Origin: a virus
DNA length: 22,418 bases
IMG/VR virus record: IMGVR_UViG_3300032132_000045
Span: 1 to 22,418 of that record
Direction: 5' to 3' (one strand)
The notes below the pieces were generated by a model that saw only the letters and a list, made by a program, of their open reading frames with translations, ran no database searches and had not been told where the DNA came from. Position 1 is the first letter of the stretch. Each line of letters opens with the position of its first letter. Position numbers and translations under genes: made by a program. This document shows, one piece after another, positions 14,877 through 22,418 of the stretch.

Positions 14877-15316
14877 TAGTAAGAAGGTGTAGTCAGGGTC
14901 ATCGAGTTAGGATTCATAGAAATACAACTCCCGGTGCTACTCGCACAAAAACATATGCAGATGGGTCTACTGAGACTCTGACGTACCCTTCGTCTTATAC
15001 ATACTTTGTTGATGTAGATGGTGACATAAAGAAGAGAAGCAACAGCTTCAAGGTAATTGAAGAGTTTTTTGTCGCTGAATGTGCTAAGAAACATGGTGAT
15101 GGACATGGAAGATTGATAGTAGGTAAACATAATCTTGTTAATGGTGTTGCCACGACTCAAGCAGAGTATCCAACTATGTCATTGACTAAAGCAAAAATTA
15201 AAGATTTTTACGATAAACGTGGGATTTCTTATAGCAGCAGTGAAAATAAATCTGAATTGTTATCAAGAATTGTCATAAACATTGAAGCAAGTAACACAAA
15301 ACATATAAGAAAATGA
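14873..15316 (+). CDS. Hypothetical protein with C-terminal HeH/LEM (SAP-like) module (147 aa)
   Basis: The chosen start is ATG 14873, overlapping the previous stop (ATGA). In-frame ATG 14858 and TTG 14852 upstream would add up to seven residues. Residues 1-95 form a beta-rich part beginning MIVRRCSQGHRVRIHRNTT and including YTYFVDVDGDIKKR; it does not match a family I know. The end (about 106-135) reads LTKAKIKDFYDKRGISY followed by NKSELLSRIV, the two-helix pattern of HeH/LEM or SAP modules, which bind nucleic acid or protein partners. The gene at 16470 ends with a related module. Function unknown. Confidence 0.7.
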   Translation: MIVRRCSQGHRVRIHRNTTPGATRTKTYADGSTETLTYPSSYTYFVDVDGDIKKRSNSFKVIEEFFVAECAKKHGDGHGRLIVGKHNLVNGVATTQAEYPTMSLTKAKIKDFYDKRGISYSSSENKSELLSRIVINIEASNTKHIRK

Positions 15317-15319
15317 ATT

Positions 15320-15637
15320 ATGGAATTTATAGAATTATACGCAGAATATGGTGCGGTAGGAGTTGTAATAATTTTATTTGCTATCACATTTATAAAACAA
15401 AGTAAAGTGACTGAGACACAGGCACAAGCATTAAATTCATTGCAAATAGAAAATGAAGGTCAATCTAAAAATATTGAAAACATTGAGTCTATTCTACTTA
15501 AATTTTTAGACCGTTGGAACAGGTCTGACGATGTAAGAGACAGAAGACATGAAGACTTAGTAAAGGAAGTTAACGACATGAGTGATGTTTTAATGGAAGT
15601 TAAAGGTTCTGTCAGCAGAATCAATGGAATAAGATAA
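15320..15637 (+). CDS. N-terminally anchored membrane protein with long helix (105 aa), possible holin or spanin component
   Basis: A single hydrophobic span YGAVGVVIILFAITFI (10-25) is followed by a polar helical region: TQAQALNSLQIENEGQSKNIENIESILLKFLDRW, then HEDLVKEVNDMSDVLMEVKG. One short outer segment, one span and a coiled coil is the layout of type II signal-anchor inner-membrane spanins and of some phage holin-like proteins. No lipobox is present. It lies three bases after the previous stop with a poor ribosome binding site, so translation is probably coupled. Neighbours are membrane proteins and a lysozyme-like enzyme. Confidence 0.75.
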   Translation: MEFIELYAEYGAVGVVIILFAITFIKQSKVTETQAQALNSLQIENEGQSKNIENIESILLKFLDRWNRSDDVRDRRHEDLVKEVNDMSDVLMEVKGSVSRINGIR

Positions 15638-15783
15638 TGGACAGTTTAAAAGTCACAGGGATAAGTACAAGTTTGGGATTAGTTTACTGGACAGATATTA
15701 TATCAGGAGTATTAATGTGTGTAATGTTTACAGCACAGATTTATTATTTGTATTTAAAAACGAAAAAGATAAAGGAACAATAA
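15637..15783 (+). CDS. Small membrane protein (48 aa), holin-like
   Basis: ATG at 15637 forms TAATG with the preceding stop, and the frame ends at TAA 15781-15783. The peptide has one long hydrophobic stretch LGLVYWTDIISGVLMCVMF (13-31) running into AQIYYLYL, then a basic end KTKKIKEQ. The Asp in the middle may split it into two short spans. Size, single or hairpin membrane insertion, basic C-terminus and position just before the lysis enzyme suggest a holin or antiholin. Family not recognised. Confidence 0.65.
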   Translation: MDSLKVTGISTSLGLVYWTDIISGVLMCVMFTAQIYYLYLKTKKIKEQ

Positions 15784-15787
15784 TAAT

Positions 15788-15985
15788 ATGGATAAACTAA
15801 TGAAAATATTTGGAAAACTTCTTCCAAAATTGGCAAAGAAACTTGTCATGAGTAAAAAAGATGTAATTCTTGCAAACATGAATAAGAAATTGAACTTACC
15901 CTTGCTTGATGAACAAGATGAATTGGAGTTGTTAGAAGGTGTTTGGTCTTGCCTTGAAGAAGCTCTTGACGAAGCAGAAAAGTAA
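15788..15985 (+). CDS. Small helical hypothetical protein (65 aa)
   Basis: The first 22 residues (MDKLMKIFGKLLPKLAKKLV) make a strongly basic amphipathic helix of the kind that lies on membranes or inserts in them. The remaining part is acidic and leucine-rich (EQDELELLEGVWSCLEEALDEAEK). Charge is thus segregated along the protein. An AAAGGA site is 11-12 bases upstream of ATG. It sits between the holin-like gene and the lysozyme-like gene, so a role in lysis control is possible; the sequence does not prove it. Confidence 0.65.
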   Translation: MDKLMKIFGKLLPKLAKKLVMSKKDVILANMNKKLNLPLLDEQDELELLEGVWSCLEEALDEAEK

Positions 15986-15990
15986 ATACA

Positions 15991-16473
15991 ATGAACCAGC
16001 GGCAAATATATAAATTAATAGATGATGTTCTTTGGAAGATGGGAATGCATTCGGATGAGGCTGTCGAATTAGTCTTTTTGACTGGTCTTGTTGAGTCTGG
16101 TTATAAGTATATCTCACAAATAGGTTCTGGAATAGCGAGAAGTTTTTGGCAAGTAGAGAGTTTCACAGCGAAAGATTGTGTAGATAATTACCTTTCTTTT
16201 CGTGAAAGTTCCTTAAAAAAGTGTTGCAGCGCAATGCAGAGGAAACCACAAACAATTCTCGATATGAGTCAAGATGAATTGCAAGAATTGCTTTGGCATG
16301 ATATGGCAGCAGGAGTGGTTTTTTGTCGATTAAAATACAGAAGAGACCCGAACCCGATACCAACAGACATAAATGAAATTGCACAATATTGGAAAAATGT
16401 ATATAATACAAAATCTGGAGCTGGGACAGTAAAGCATTTTTTATCAATGATAGAGAAGAGGAAAGACAAATGA
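15991..16473 (+). CDS. Putative lysozyme/transglycosylase-like endolysin (160 aa)
   Basis: The ordered features are LTGLVESGYKYISQIGSG (30-47), ARSFWQVESFTAKDC (49-63), a central helix pair, then RLKYRRDPNPIPTD (113-126) and YWKNVYNTKSGAGT (133-146). I know this pattern from an uncharacterised but widespread phage protein family whose members have an early Glu in a TxxxES box and a PxGxFQMEP-like loop, consistent with a lysozyme-like muramidase or transglycosylase fold. Glu35 is the likely acid. The Gly-Leu/Phe-Gln loop is changed here to SFWQVE. Position after the membrane-protein run fits an endolysin. There is no signal peptide, so a holin would be needed. Alternative: a virion-associated hydrolase. 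Confidence 0.6.
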   Translation: MNQRQIYKLIDDVLWKMGMHSDEAVELVFLTGLVESGYKYISQIGSGIARSFWQVESFTAKDCVDNYLSFRESSLKKCCSAMQRKPQTILDMSQDELQELLWHDMAAGVVFCRLKYRRDPNPIPTDINEIAQYWKNVYNTKSGAGTVKHFLSMIEKRKDK

Positions 16474-16805
16474 AAATAGGGATATTGGACAGAGAAACCG
16501 TACCAAATGCACCAACATCTAAGTTTCTGACTAAAGATGAGATACAGAAGTTTGATTCAGAATGGATATGGAATCGTCAAAGTTTTATTTTTAAATACAA
16601 CATACCTTTGATGGTTGAAAGAAATGCGGCAGAAGTTCTTGTTGATAAATATGAATCGGTGCATTTTTATGATAAAAAAGATGATTACAATAAAATCAAA
16701 TATAATGATTTAAAGAAGCTCGCAAAATCTAAGGGACTCCCTTATAAAGAGACTTTTATTAAAAAAGAATTATTAATAGAAAAAATCATAGAGTTAGATG
16801 GCTGA
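16470..16805 (+). CDS. SAP-module protein (111 aa) ahead of the connectors
   Basis: ATG overlaps the previous stop (ATGA) and follows AGAGGAAAG, a strong site. Residues 37-70 (SFIFKYNIPLMVERNAAEVLVDKYESVHFYDK) form a compact segment of a type I have seen in phage structural clusters. The C-terminus KYNDLKKLAKSKGLPY plus KKELLIEKIIEL is a SAP/Rho-N-like helix-extended-helix module, related in pattern to the end of the protein at 14873. It overlaps the first connector-like gene by eight bases, which ties it to head completion. A role as a small head-tail accessory protein is inferred. Confidence 0.7.
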   Translation: MKIGILDRETVPNAPTSKFLTKDEIQKFDSEWIWNRQSFIFKYNIPLMVERNAAEVLVDKYESVHFYDKKDDYNKIKYNDLKKLAKSKGLPYKETFIKKELLIEKIIELDG

Positions 16806-17412
16806 TAGAACGATAACATACTTTGATGTCGTGCAGGAGATACTTAAAAGAGTAAATGATGCAGATGGCGATGTTTACCTCGATAGAGCAAAAACATTGG
16901 TATATGAAGGCATTTCGTCATTAGCAATTAGTGAAGGTGTGACTAAAGATGATATTGTAGGAATCTTGAAATCGGAAACAGTTGATGTCTCAGAAATTCC
17001 ATCACCTAAATATAAGTTGCAAATTAAAGGTGCAGACAAAAATATAGAGTATAATCCAGCTAAGATTATAAGTATTGTTGACGACATTACTGACCCACAA
17101 ACACAAAATCGTTATATTGAAATATCGTTATCAGAATTAAATCGTTTAAATGACGCAGATTATCAACCATTTAATGACGAAATATTTTATTATCAGCGAG
17201 GAGATTTTATATATTTTCATCCACAAGAGGGAATGATTACACAAAAATTTGTTATCACTTATATTGCAGAGCCAGATAGTTATGCCTATGTTGATTCTAC
17301 CAGTGATTTTTTTTCTGCATCTTTTCTTGATAGGTTATATTCATCCAATTTTATATATAAAGTAGTTGATTATGGTGTAGGCAGGATAAGGGAACAGCAA
17401 AGCGGAGAATAA
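16798..17412 (+). CDS. Connector/adaptor-like protein 1 (204 aa)
   Basis: An N-terminal helical part (TITYFDVVQEILKRVND, then RAKTLVYEGISSLAISEG) leads into a beta core holding EIFYYQRGDFIYFHPQ (128-143) and KFVITYIAEPDSY, with a C-terminal helix SNFIYKVVDYGVGRI (183-197). The helical start, the F-x-x-x-x-x-I-x-F-x-P strand and the closing helix are the arrangement of head-to-tail adaptors of the T7 gp11/P22 gp4 kind. The gene at 17413 carries the same landmarks, so the two are paralogues. It would form a ring below the portal. Confidence 0.65.
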   Translation: MADRTITYFDVVQEILKRVNDADGDVYLDRAKTLVYEGISSLAISEGVTKDDIVGILKSETVDVSEIPSPKYKLQIKGADKNIEYNPAKIISIVDDITDPQTQNRYIEISLSELNRLNDADYQPFNDEIFYYQRGDFIYFHPQEGMITQKFVITYIAEPDSYAYVDSTSDFFSASFLDRLYSSNFIYKVVDYGVGRIREQQSGE

Positions 17413-18036
17413 ATGATTTACAAAGACATACAAAGAGAAATCGGCAAAAGGCTTGGAGACCCAGACCTTAAAAGATTTCGTGGTCTTATAAGCCAGTGTT
17501 TTGTAGATAGTATGTGTTCGGTTCTCGCCAAGGAAGAAGGTTACAATATGGTTGAGATACCAGATTTAATACAAGAGATAGAACACACATTAGCCCTTGA
17601 AAATTCTCAATATACAGTATCGTTGCCGTCACTTGCTGCATCGGGTAGTGTTATAAGATTTTTAGATGTTTTTCAAAAACCAGACGAAAATTTTACATCT
17701 GCCTTAACGCTGAAAGAAGTACCGAAAGAAGAGTATAAGCGTATGGCTCTTGAAGTGGCATTCAGACCAACATCTGAAGAAGTATTCTATTTCAGGCGTG
17801 GCAATAATATCTATTTTGTTTCTGGTCAAATAGCGGATGATGAGGTAGGGATTAGTGTTGTATTTCAATTCATTGAAAACCCAAATCCAGATGATTGGGA
17901 TAGCAATACAGATTTAATTACTGATTTGAATTATTCGAGGAATTTTATTTACAGAATAATATCTGAAACGGTGGTTAACATATCCAATTTACCAGCATAT
18001 GCTGGTCAGCCAGCTCAAGAAGGGGCTTATAGCTAA
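17413..18036 (+). CDS. Connector/adaptor-like protein 2 (207 aa)
   Basis: Starts at the base after the previous stop (TAAATG) with GCGGAG as ribosome binding site. N-terminal helices are IYKDIQREIGKRLGD and ISQCFVDSMCSVLAKEEG. The landmark strand is EVFYFRRGNNIYFVSGQ (123-139), then SVVFQFIENPNPDDW and helix RNFIYRIISETVVNI (176-190). Spacing between these landmarks matches the previous gene closely (about 38 residues each). Inferred role: second ring of head-completion or tail-adaptor protein, or a heteromeric partner of protein 1. The stop shares a base with the next start (TAATG). Confidence 0.65.
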   Translation: MIYKDIQREIGKRLGDPDLKRFRGLISQCFVDSMCSVLAKEEGYNMVEIPDLIQEIEHTLALENSQYTVSLPSLAASGSVIRFLDVFQKPDENFTSALTLKEVPKEEYKRMALEVAFRPTSEEVFYFRRGNNIYFVSGQIADDEVGISVVFQFIENPNPDDWDSNTDLITDLNYSRNFIYRIISETVVNISNLPAYAGQPAQEGAYS

Positions 18037-18848
18037 TGCCACAATTATTTCTCGAAAACCCGAAACAAGTAACAACTCCAGCCGTAAACGACCCAGTCCA
18101 TCTTGCGAATATTGAAGAAGGTAAAGCGACTCAGATAGTTCCATTATTATTTTATGATGTATATCAGGATATTGCTTTAGAACTGCCTGAGCAGCCGAAT
18201 ATCTCAATTGTCAAGGCAGAAGTAAACAAAGTAATCAGAAGAGTTAACGATGAAATCGGATTATGGAGACAGTTAATCACAGTCTCTCCATCGACCTTTA
18301 ATACTTCAATTGATTTGATGTCAACGACTGTAATTCAATCAGAAACAACTGATGAGATAGAAGATTATGGCAGATTTAATCATGGTTGGGACTATTTTTC
18401 TACTGATAATAGATTACGCCTTGATGACACAGTTATAGAAGTGGAAGAAGTATATCTTGATAATGAAGAATGGGAACAGGTTACATACGCTAAAGTTAAA
18501 GATAGTAATAATTCAACAGAAAAATACTGGGCGCAAATTGGTCGATTTATTTTTTTCCCAAAAGACTTATCTACATCATCAGAAATCATTAGATTACGAG
18601 TAAAAAAATCGTATTCTTTCATTGAAAACGTGGTAGGAAAAGATGCCATAATAGATTTGCCAGAAAGTTATAGGCAGTTATTAATATCTGGGGTTTTATA
18701 TTCATTGACGGCAAGACCGAAATACAAAGACCCAGATATATTTGGAGTGAATAAAGAGGTTTTCGATATGGAATTAAGTTCATTAAAGAGGCAATATGCA
18801 AACTTAGAAGCAACATATATGTCAAGAGACATGACATACAAATATTAG
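18036..18848 (+). CDS. Connector/adaptor-like protein 3 (270 aa)
   Basis: Longest of the three. A roughly 50-residue N-terminal extension precedes the helix IVKAEVNKVIRRVNDEIGLWRQ. The core has beta segments, then EKYWAQIGRFIFFPK (162-176), RLRVKKSYSF, and DLPESYRQLLISGVLYSL (207-224), followed by a C-terminal helical tail (FDMELSSLKRQYANLEATY). The DLPESYRxLLxxGxLY element is the strongest link to tail-adaptor families of podoviruses, in which the sequence before the helix reads roughly DLPxxxxxxLxxGxxY. Most probably the true tail adaptor; proteins 1 and 2 are more diverged relatives. Confidence 0.7.
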   Translation: MPQLFLENPKQVTTPAVNDPVHLANIEEGKATQIVPLLFYDVYQDIALELPEQPNISIVKAEVNKVIRRVNDEIGLWRQLITVSPSTFNTSIDLMSTTVIQSETTDEIEDYGRFNHGWDYFSTDNRLRLDDTVIEVEEVYLDNEEWEQVTYAKVKDSNNSTEKYWAQIGRFIFFPKDLSTSSEIIRLRVKKSYSFIENVVGKDAIIDLPESYRQLLISGVLYSLTARPKYKDPDIFGVNKEVFDMELSSLKRQYANLEATYMSRDMTYKY

Positions 18849-18860
18849 TAGGGGTTCAAT

Positions 18861-21494
18861 ATGACTGATTTTCTAAAGGGTAACACGCCATCGGCAATCT
18901 ACCAGCAATTATTGGGTGTAGGGGGAGCAGCAGACCATGCTGGGTTAACGGCATCGTTAAAATCTGTATTCACAGATGATGGGGCTGGAAGTAGCAACGC
19001 TTCGTCAGTAAAAATATCTACAACTGCGTTAAGGGTTGAATCATCAAATCAGTTACGATTCCGTGATGATGCTATATATATATATAGTTCTGGGGATACG
19101 ATTTTAAATCTTGTTGCTGATGGAGAGATTGATTTAGCCACTGCGACTGTTGATGTTAACGCTACCACATCCTGTACTATTGACAATACCAATACTTCAA
19201 ATGGTGTTCAAATTGGTGCTGGTGTCAGTGGGATGCCTATTACACTTGGTCATTCAACTTCAGAAACCACAGTAGCGGATAATTTAACCGTCACGGGTAC
19301 GACTGCTCATACGGGAGTTGTAACGGTGGCAACTGGTGTCAAACTGCAATTCGTTGATGGAAATGAATATTTATCTGGTGACAGTTCTAATTTAACTCTT
19401 GGTGCTTCGTCTGACATTAATTTAACGGCAACTACGGATATTAATATCCCTGCTAATGTAGGTCTTACTTTTGGCGATGATGGTGAGAAGATTGAAGGTA
19501 ATGGTACTAAATTAGATATTATGAGTAGTGGTGCATTGGAACTTACTGGTGCAGCCGCATCAACATGGAAAACAACCGCTGGATTAATTAATATAGATTC
19601 AGAAGCATCAACCGTTGAAATAGATGGTCATAGTGGTGTCAATATCGTAGGAAATGCCGCAGAAGTTGATATTACGACATCGGGTGCAGTAGACATTAAT
19701 TCTGCTGGATTCACATTAGATGGAACAACCTTGTCTATAGATGGCACAGATGATTCTAATGTGACTGTTACTGGTTCAGGAAAAGATTTAACTCTATCAG
19801 CCGTAGGTGGTGGAACTCAGCAATTGATAATGTCTTCTGCTGGAACCGCTGCTGATGCATTAACAATTACTGCTTCTGCTGGTGGTATTGACATATCTGC
19901 AAGTGGAGCAGCAGCAGGTGAAGATATTGATATTGTAGCAACGGGTTCTTCTGTAAAGATTACATCAACCGAGAATGTTGCTGATGCGATTGTATTAAGT
20001 GCTACTCAGGGGGGTATAGATATTTCAGCTATGGCATCTGCAGGTGAAGATATTGATATTACAGCCACGGGTTCATCTGTTAATTTAACATCAACAGAAA
20101 ATGCTGCAAACGCCATTTACTTGAGGGCAAATGGTGGCACAAGTGAAACAATTAAGATTTATTCAGACCAAGGGACTGGAGCTACTTCTGTGTACTTATT
20201 ATCTGATGTTGGTGGTATTACAATAGATGGAGATACAGACCACGGTGTAAGAATAAATACGAATGTAAGTGCAGCTCCAGTTGTAATTGGTCATAGCACA
20301 TCTGAGGTAACGGTAGGCGATAATTTAACGGTAACTGGTGATTTATCAGTTAGTGGTTCAATAAGTTATGCCGCATTAGCTGTATCGGCTGGTACAATAT
20401 CAAGAATAACATTAAGCAATACTGATGAAGAAAATGGTGCTGGAGGTCGTGATACTGAATTATTATTTAAAGGTGAACTTGGAGCTGGAACAGTACATGA
20501 GTTAGCGGCTATTACCGTATCTCATCAAGGCAGTTCTGCTGATATGCATGGTCAGATGCATTTTAGGCTTAATGACTCATCTTCAGGTGCTTCTCTGGCT
20601 GCTATTGATGGGGCAGATGATGTATTAACTCTTACCTATGATAAAACAGCGACATTTGGTGGCGCAATTGCGGCTGGTACAAATGCGATTACTTGTGGAC
20701 AATTAAATGCAGACAACTTAACACTTGATGGTAATGTACTGAGTTCGACAGATACCAATGGTGATATTACTTTAACCGCCAATGGTACTGGTGGGATAAT
20801 GATGTTGAATACCAACGCTCCCGGTCTTTATTCTACTTCTATCGGGAATGCTGCTGATGCTGATGGAGATTATGCATTTGCCGCAGGTAGGAGTGCAAGG
20901 GCAAGTGGTACTGATTCGGTATCTATTGGAGACTCCAATACGGCTTCTTCTACTAATAGTATAGCCATCGGAAACACCAATACAGCTTCGGGGCAGGATA
21001 CTATAGCTATTGGAAATTTATGTGTGGCATCAGAGTCTTATGGAATAGCAATGGGACTTGGAGCGAAGGCAGACCGAAAACGTGAATTAAGTTTTGCCGC
21101 AGGATATGCATCTGCCGCAGGAGACACAAGAGTATCAAGGTTCCATGATTATGACCGCCATGCAATATCAAGTTCGTGGCAAAATATAGATGGTTTGCAG
21201 GGTGGTATTACACTTCCTTCAGACGGGGTGGCTATGGGTACAACACTAATTGTTGGTTCCTCTACGGGTGCAGCCTTGACAATTGGTTTTAAAATTGATT
21301 GGTTGGCAGAAAACGATGGTGGCACATATACGATTGTTCAACAAAGTTTAACATCTTTGGATAGTGAAGATACATCTATAAATGCTCAGATGGCTATAAG
21401 TACCAATAGGATTGTAGCTCAAGTTACAGATGCTGCCATAACAACCACGATGCAATGGTCAGTAAGCACTACATTAGTTCAACATAACTGGTAA
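18861..21494 (+). CDS. Second fibre-like protein, repeat-rich, no S74 domain (877 aa)
   Basis: It starts with a short unique region (FLKGNTPSAIYQQLLGVGG) that may be the virion-anchoring segment. It continues with beta repeats (DNLTVTG occurs twice), a tandem 43-residue repeat beginning GGIDIS (19881-20009, and again from 20010), and YadA-head-like repeats near the end (DSVSIGDSN, NSIAIGNTN, DTIAIGNLC). The final 130 residues start at about RELSFAAGYASAAGDTRVS and form a separate beta-rich tip ending in a tryptophan. No Ser-Lys dyad or other S74 feature is seen, so this fibre probably folds without self-cleavage. Ribosome binding site TAGGGG before ATG. Likely a trimeric host-contact or side-fibre protein between connector and nozzle genes. 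Confidence 0.85.
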   Translation: MTDFLKGNTPSAIYQQLLGVGGAADHAGLTASLKSVFTDDGAGSSNASSVKISTTALRVESSNQLRFRDDAIYIYSSGDTILNLVADGEIDLATATVDVNATTSCTIDNTNTSNGVQIGAGVSGMPITLGHSTSETTVADNLTVTGTTAHTGVVTVATGVKLQFVDGNEYLSGDSSNLTLGASSDINLTATTDINIPANVGLTFGDDGEKIEGNGTKLDIMSSGALELTGAAASTWKTTAGLINIDSEASTVEIDGHSGVNIVGNAAEVDITTSGAVDINSAGFTLDGTTLSIDGTDDSNVTVTGSGKDLTLSAVGGGTQQLIMSSAGTAADALTITASAGGIDISASGAAAGEDIDIVATGSSVKITSTENVADAIVLSATQGGIDISAMASAGEDIDITATGSSVNLTSTENAANAIYLRANGGTSETIKIYSDQGTGATSVYLLSDVGGITIDGDTDHGVRINTNVSAAPVVIGHSTSEVTVGDNLTVTGDLSVSGSISYAALAVSAGTISRITLSNTDEENGAGGRDTELLFKGELGAGTVHELAAITVSHQGSSADMHGQMHFRLNDSSSGASLAAIDGADDVLTLTYDKTATFGGAIAAGTNAITCGQLNADNLTLDGNVLSSTDTNGDITLTANGTGGIMMLNTNAPGLYSTSIGNAADADGDYAFAAGRSARASGTDSVSIGDSNTASSTNSIAIGNTNTASGQDTIAIGNLCVASESYGIAMGLGAKADRKRELSFAAGYASAAGDTRVSRFHDYDRHAISSSWQNIDGLQGGITLPSDGVAMGTTLIVGSSTGAALTIGFKIDWLAENDGGTYTIVQQSLTSLDSEDTSINAQMAISTNRIVAQVTDAAITTTMQWSVSTTLVQHNW
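19881..20130 (+). repeat. Tandem 129-base coding repeat in the second fibre gene
   Basis: Two adjacent units start with GGTGGTATTGAC at 19881 and GGGGGTATAGAT at 20010, exactly 129 bases apart. At protein level both read GGIDIS, then GEDIDI, ATGSSV, TSTEN and NAI or DAI in order. The second unit is one codon shorter. A partial third unit precedes the first (AGTAADALTITASA). The units differ at many third positions, so the duplication is not recent. Confidence 0.8.
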
Positions 21495-21507
21495 CAGGAG
21501 TAGGTAA

Positions 21508-22418
21508 ATGGCTAAAAGGGCATTACCTCTCCTTACGGGTGGGCTTAACGACGTAGCCCGTTCTGACCTGATAGACAATAGTCAACTTCAGGAATGCCTG
21601 AATTACGAGATTTCTGGCGATGGTTTACTGAAAAGAAGGACAGAGCAAGAGACGTTTGATGATGATTTAAACGATAAACTTTCTGAGTTATTCATCATTG
21701 TCAAAGTTATTTCAGAACCGTATTATTTTGTAACCGATATTGACCTTACCAACTCCGACGGATATACATTAAACTCTGATTATATTATACTTGCGTTTGG
21801 TTATAACCACACAATAGAAAGTGGTGAGATAACGAATGAAACATATGAGATGCATACATTGTATAAGGTTGGTGATACATGGACTAATGCAGCTCAATAT
21901 GCTGTAGGTGGTGTAGAAACAAATTTAAATACCTTATTGACCGATGCTGGCATTGCATATACTGCTGAGTCTGATGTCCAATTTGTTGTGTCAGATGACA
22001 GGATTATTATTACTGACAATGTTAATAACGCCCATTTTGTAACGATAGATATAGATGGTTTATTCAGAGCTGGGAAATTAGGTATGCCAGCTCCTAAAAA
22101 TAAGGCAAGGGTAGAGCATATCACTGAGTGGGATTCTTCTTTATTTGAAGAAACATCCACAGACGCAAGGTTATCACAGATTGGTTTATTCCAATGCACA
22201 TATACTGCCGTCACAAAAGCTGGTGATGAGAGTAATCCATCTCCCCTATCTGATACACTGGATATGCAATTTTTTAAGATTGATGCTAATGGTGCAGATG
22301 AAAGGTGGATTGATAAAGTATCTATTACTGGTTTATCAGTACCAGACATCCCTGAAAATGATTTAGAAGATTTAAAATATTTCAAAGTTTATATGCGTGT
22401 TATGCGTTATTCTGAAGG
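21508..22418 (+). CDS. Tail nozzle/tail-tubular-B-like protein, N-terminal part (cut by window edge)
   Basis: ATG at 21508 follows CAGGAG by seven bases, and the frame is open for 303 codons to the window edge. The beginning, LPLLTGGLNDVARSDLIDNSQLQECLNYEI then GDGLLKRR, has the G-G-L-N-x-v ... Q-L-x-x-x-x-N-x-x-x-x-x-G-x-L-x-x-R pattern of T7 gp12/P22 gp10-type tail nozzle proteins. YTAVTKAGDESNPSPLS later on is a fibronectin-like loop also seen in nozzle inserts. In podoviruses the nozzle forms a hexamer below the adaptor ring, which fits the upstream connector genes. The C-terminal part is missing, so the total length is unknown. Confidence 0.8.
   Translation, partial: MAKRALPLLTGGLNDVARSDLIDNSQLQECLNYEISGDGLLKRRTEQETFDDDLNDKLSELFIIVKVISEPYYFVTDIDLTNSDGYTLNSDYIILAFGYNHTIESGEITNETYEMHTLYKVGDTWTNAAQYAVGGVETNLNTLLTDAGIAYTAESDVQFVVSDDRIIITDNVNNAHFVTIDIDGLFRAGKLGMPAPKNKARVEHITEWDSSLFEETSTDARLSQIGLFQCTYTAVTKAGDESNPSPLSDTLDMQFFKIDANGADERWIDKVSITGLSVPDIPENDLEDLKYFKVYMRVMRYSE

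Noticed and set aside
22145-22366. 73-residue plus-strand frame
   Set aside because: Lies within the nozzle-like gene in another frame, with no ribosome binding site and no recognisable content.
21894-22385. 163-residue minus-strand frame near the right edge
   Set aside because: Antisense to the nozzle-like gene, whose frame is open throughout and shows family-like N-terminal residues.

Overview
The window is one arm of a tailed double-stranded DNA phage (Caudoviricetes) genome or prophage. The evidence is a contiguous rightward run from about 761 to the right edge encoding large terminase, portal, scaffold, an N4-gp56-type major capsid protein, a tail fibre with a self-cleaving S74 chaperone, a probable lysis cassette, three connector-like proteins, a second fibre-like protein and a tail-nozzle-like protein cut by the right edge. 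The portal type and the connector/nozzle set, with no tape-measure or tail-tube gene in view, suggest podovirus-like morphology (inference). The DNA is AT-rich. Genes are packed with 1-20 nt overlaps and mostly have clear AGGAG-type ribosome binding sites, so the host probably uses Shine-Dalgarno initiation. Host and habitat cannot be read from the sequence; the fibre style resembles that of uncultured aquatic phages.

Layout. 1-215 is the start of a leftward gene for an ArdC-type antirestriction protein. 216-760 is a non-coding divergent region with GGTG/CACC dyads and a TTGACA promoter candidate facing right. 761-2194 holds small genes (a 52-aa membrane protein, a CxxC protein, a winged-helix DNA-binding protein, a 56-aa basic protein) and a replication-initiator-like protein. 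2184-5677 is terminase and portal. 5677-7723 is an accessory block: two tandem DUF2589-like genes, a very basic protein, a membrane/coiled-coil protein and a 57-aa protein. 7704-10520 is scaffold, major capsid protein and a probable head accessory protein. 10521-10683 is a structured leader. 10684-14601 is a small beta-rich protein, the S74 fibre and a small fibre-associated protein. 14598-16473 is a cluster of small membrane proteins ending in a lysozyme-like enzyme. 16470-18848 is a SAP-module protein and three related connector-like proteins. 18861-21494 is the second fibre and 21508 to the end is the nozzle-like gene.

How they work together: terminase and portal package DNA into a shell built by capsid protein on the scaffold. 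The connector-like proteins and nozzle close the head and form a short tail, and the two repetitive fibres probably bind the host. The lysis cassette releases progeny, and ArdC may protect incoming DNA from restriction. The least expected element is the DUF2589-like gene pair embedded between portal and scaffold and translationally coupled to the portal gene. I know of no assigned role for this family in phage particles.
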